From assembly GCA_020064725.1 (NCBI GenBank), contig JAGTWJ010000019.1:682001-746000 (forward strand): a DNA stretch of 64,000 nt. The letters are read 5' to 3'. This DNA is from Drechslerella dactyloides. Lineage: Eukaryota; Ascomycota; Orbiliomycetes; Orbiliales; Orbiliaceae. Below the pieces are notes generated by a model. The model had not been told where the DNA came from. It made no database searches and saw nothing but the letters and a program-made list of their open reading frames with translations. Made by a program: the position numbers and the translations under genes. Of the stretch, positions 63,242 through 64,000 are shown in pieces. Positions within the stretch are counted from its first letter, which is position 1, and each line of letters starts with the position of its first letter.

Positions 63242-64000
63242 CTAGTGCCGGAGATAGTCGTGCAGATCCTGCCTCGCGGCTCGTTCGGCCTTCTCGAGGC
63301 GCTGCACCTCTTTTGCGGTGAGCAGCCGCTGTCTCTTCGCATTGGGGTCTGAAACGCCTTCTGCCGGATCCCTTATCGATTTGGATGCTCTTGCGCCAAT
63401 TCCCAAGTTGTCCTTCTTCGTCGACGACCTGACGGGGAAGCGGATCCCTTGTCCCTGGACGCCCAGGCCTTTGCTCCCGTCCGGATCCCAGCCCATCCTC
63501 ACCATGTGCTTGTATCCTTCTGATTGCCGATTCAAATGGTGAGGCGGTTTCGAATGTTCTTCACTGGCCATGTGAGCCGTTGTTCGAACATGAGCCTTCC
63601 AGTCCGTCACACGAGCCCTGCAGGTCGAGCAGATCTCGCTCATTGCCGCTGATGTCTCAATCGACGGTTGCACAACAGCTAGGTCTGGTTGCACAGCAGC
63701 GACTGCCGAGAGGGATGCTGCCGAATCGTTTTCTCCGCTAGCTGCCGACGTGTCTAGATTGCTTGGTGATTTGCTGGTTTCCCGCTCGCCCGCGCTCAAA
63801 GATGACGCGGTGTTCGGTGTAAAATTATGCGGTGATTCAATCATGCTTCGACTTTTCCCAGTTGAGCTGCCCGCGGTAGAACGCGAATGCGAACGCAGCC
63901 CACATTCCAGCTGCTTTGAGGCCGGCCCCGCCCCTTGAATCGAAGGGGTGTGTGTCAACCGGCCGGGATTTGATGCATTCTGTGAGCCAGAATCCGATGG
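63242..64000 (-). CDS. G-patch domain protein, 5' part outside the window
   Basis: The frame is open to the right edge, so only the C-terminal 252 residues are seen. There is no intron in this part. The first 120 visible residues are serine/alanine-rich and disordered. CSTCRARVTDWKAHVRTTAH (visible residues 124-143) spaces two Cys and two His like a small zinc finger. A G-patch follows at about 166-186 (MVRMGWDPDGSKGLGVQGQG), then IRFPVRSSTKKDNLGIGA. The tail is a charged helix (RQRLLTAKEVQRLEKAERAA). G-patch domains activate DEAH-box RNA helicases such as Prp43 or bind RNA. The layout resembles the GPANK1-type proteins of other eukaryotes, but ankyrin repeats, if any, would lie beyond the edge. 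The stop codon is TAG at 63244-63242. Confidence 0.85.
   Translation of the reverse strand, partial: PSDSGSQNASNPGRLTHTPSIQGAGPASKQLECGLRSHSRSTAGSSTGKSRSMIESPHNFTPNTASSLSAGERETSKSPSNLDTSAASGENDSAASLSAVAAVQPDLAVVQPSIETSAAMSEICSTCRARVTDWKAHVRTTAHMASEEHSKPPHHLNRQSEGYKHMVRMGWDPDGSKGLGVQGQGIRFPVRSSTKKDNLGIGARASKSIRDPAEGVSDPNAKRQRLLTAKEVQRLEKAERAARQDLHDYLRH

Overview
The window looks like nuclear DNA of a filamentous ascomycete (Pezizomycotina); I cannot place it below subphylum. The evidence is many short spliceosomal introns (mostly 56-113 nt) with CTAAC/CTAAT branch sites, a Zn2Cys6 transcription factor, and fungal forms of Bun107, Dbp4, Esa1, Pol32 and Spf31. Coding sequence is mostly rich in G/C at third positions. 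Most genes have introns, and I rebuilt their exon boundaries by hand; each model given has a total length divisible by three. I recognise no bacterial, viral or intact transposon sequence.

Positions 1-14,000 form a compact gene block. It holds an F-box protein (+), the WD40 deubiquitinase cofactor Bun107/WDR48 (-), the DEAD-box ribosome-biogenesis helicase Dbp4 (-), a DnaJ splicing factor of the Spf31/DNAJC8 type (+, divergent from Dbp4) and a seven-exon MFS permease (+). Positions 14,000-36,300 are gene-poor: an intron-bearing tRNA-Ala(AGC), one orphan proline-rich gene, and a Zn2Cys6/PAS-like regulator at the end of an 8.8 kb void.

Positions 36,300-51,000 are denser. They hold a RidA-family deaminase with a mitochondrial presequence, a SPRY-domain protein (-), a patatin-like protein whose nucleophile position reads glycine, and the divergent pair Esa1 (-) / Pol32 (+). 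Positions 51,000-64,000 are again mostly empty, with pyridoxamine-phosphate oxidase (-) and a G-patch protein that runs off the right edge (-).

The genes are chiefly housekeeping: ubiquitin removal and F-box function, ribosome and spliceosome work, chromatin acetylation and DNA replication, and vitamin B6 and imine detoxification. Two close divergent pairs (Dbp4/Spf31, 233 bp; Esa1/Pol32, 297 bp) probably share promoters. The main oddities are the nucleophile-less patatin domain, very small exons (11, 16, 23 and 28 nt), a GC-AG intron, a possible spliced N-terminal extension on the B6 oxidase, and a strong excess of the palindrome TGCATGCA, confined to non-coding DNA.
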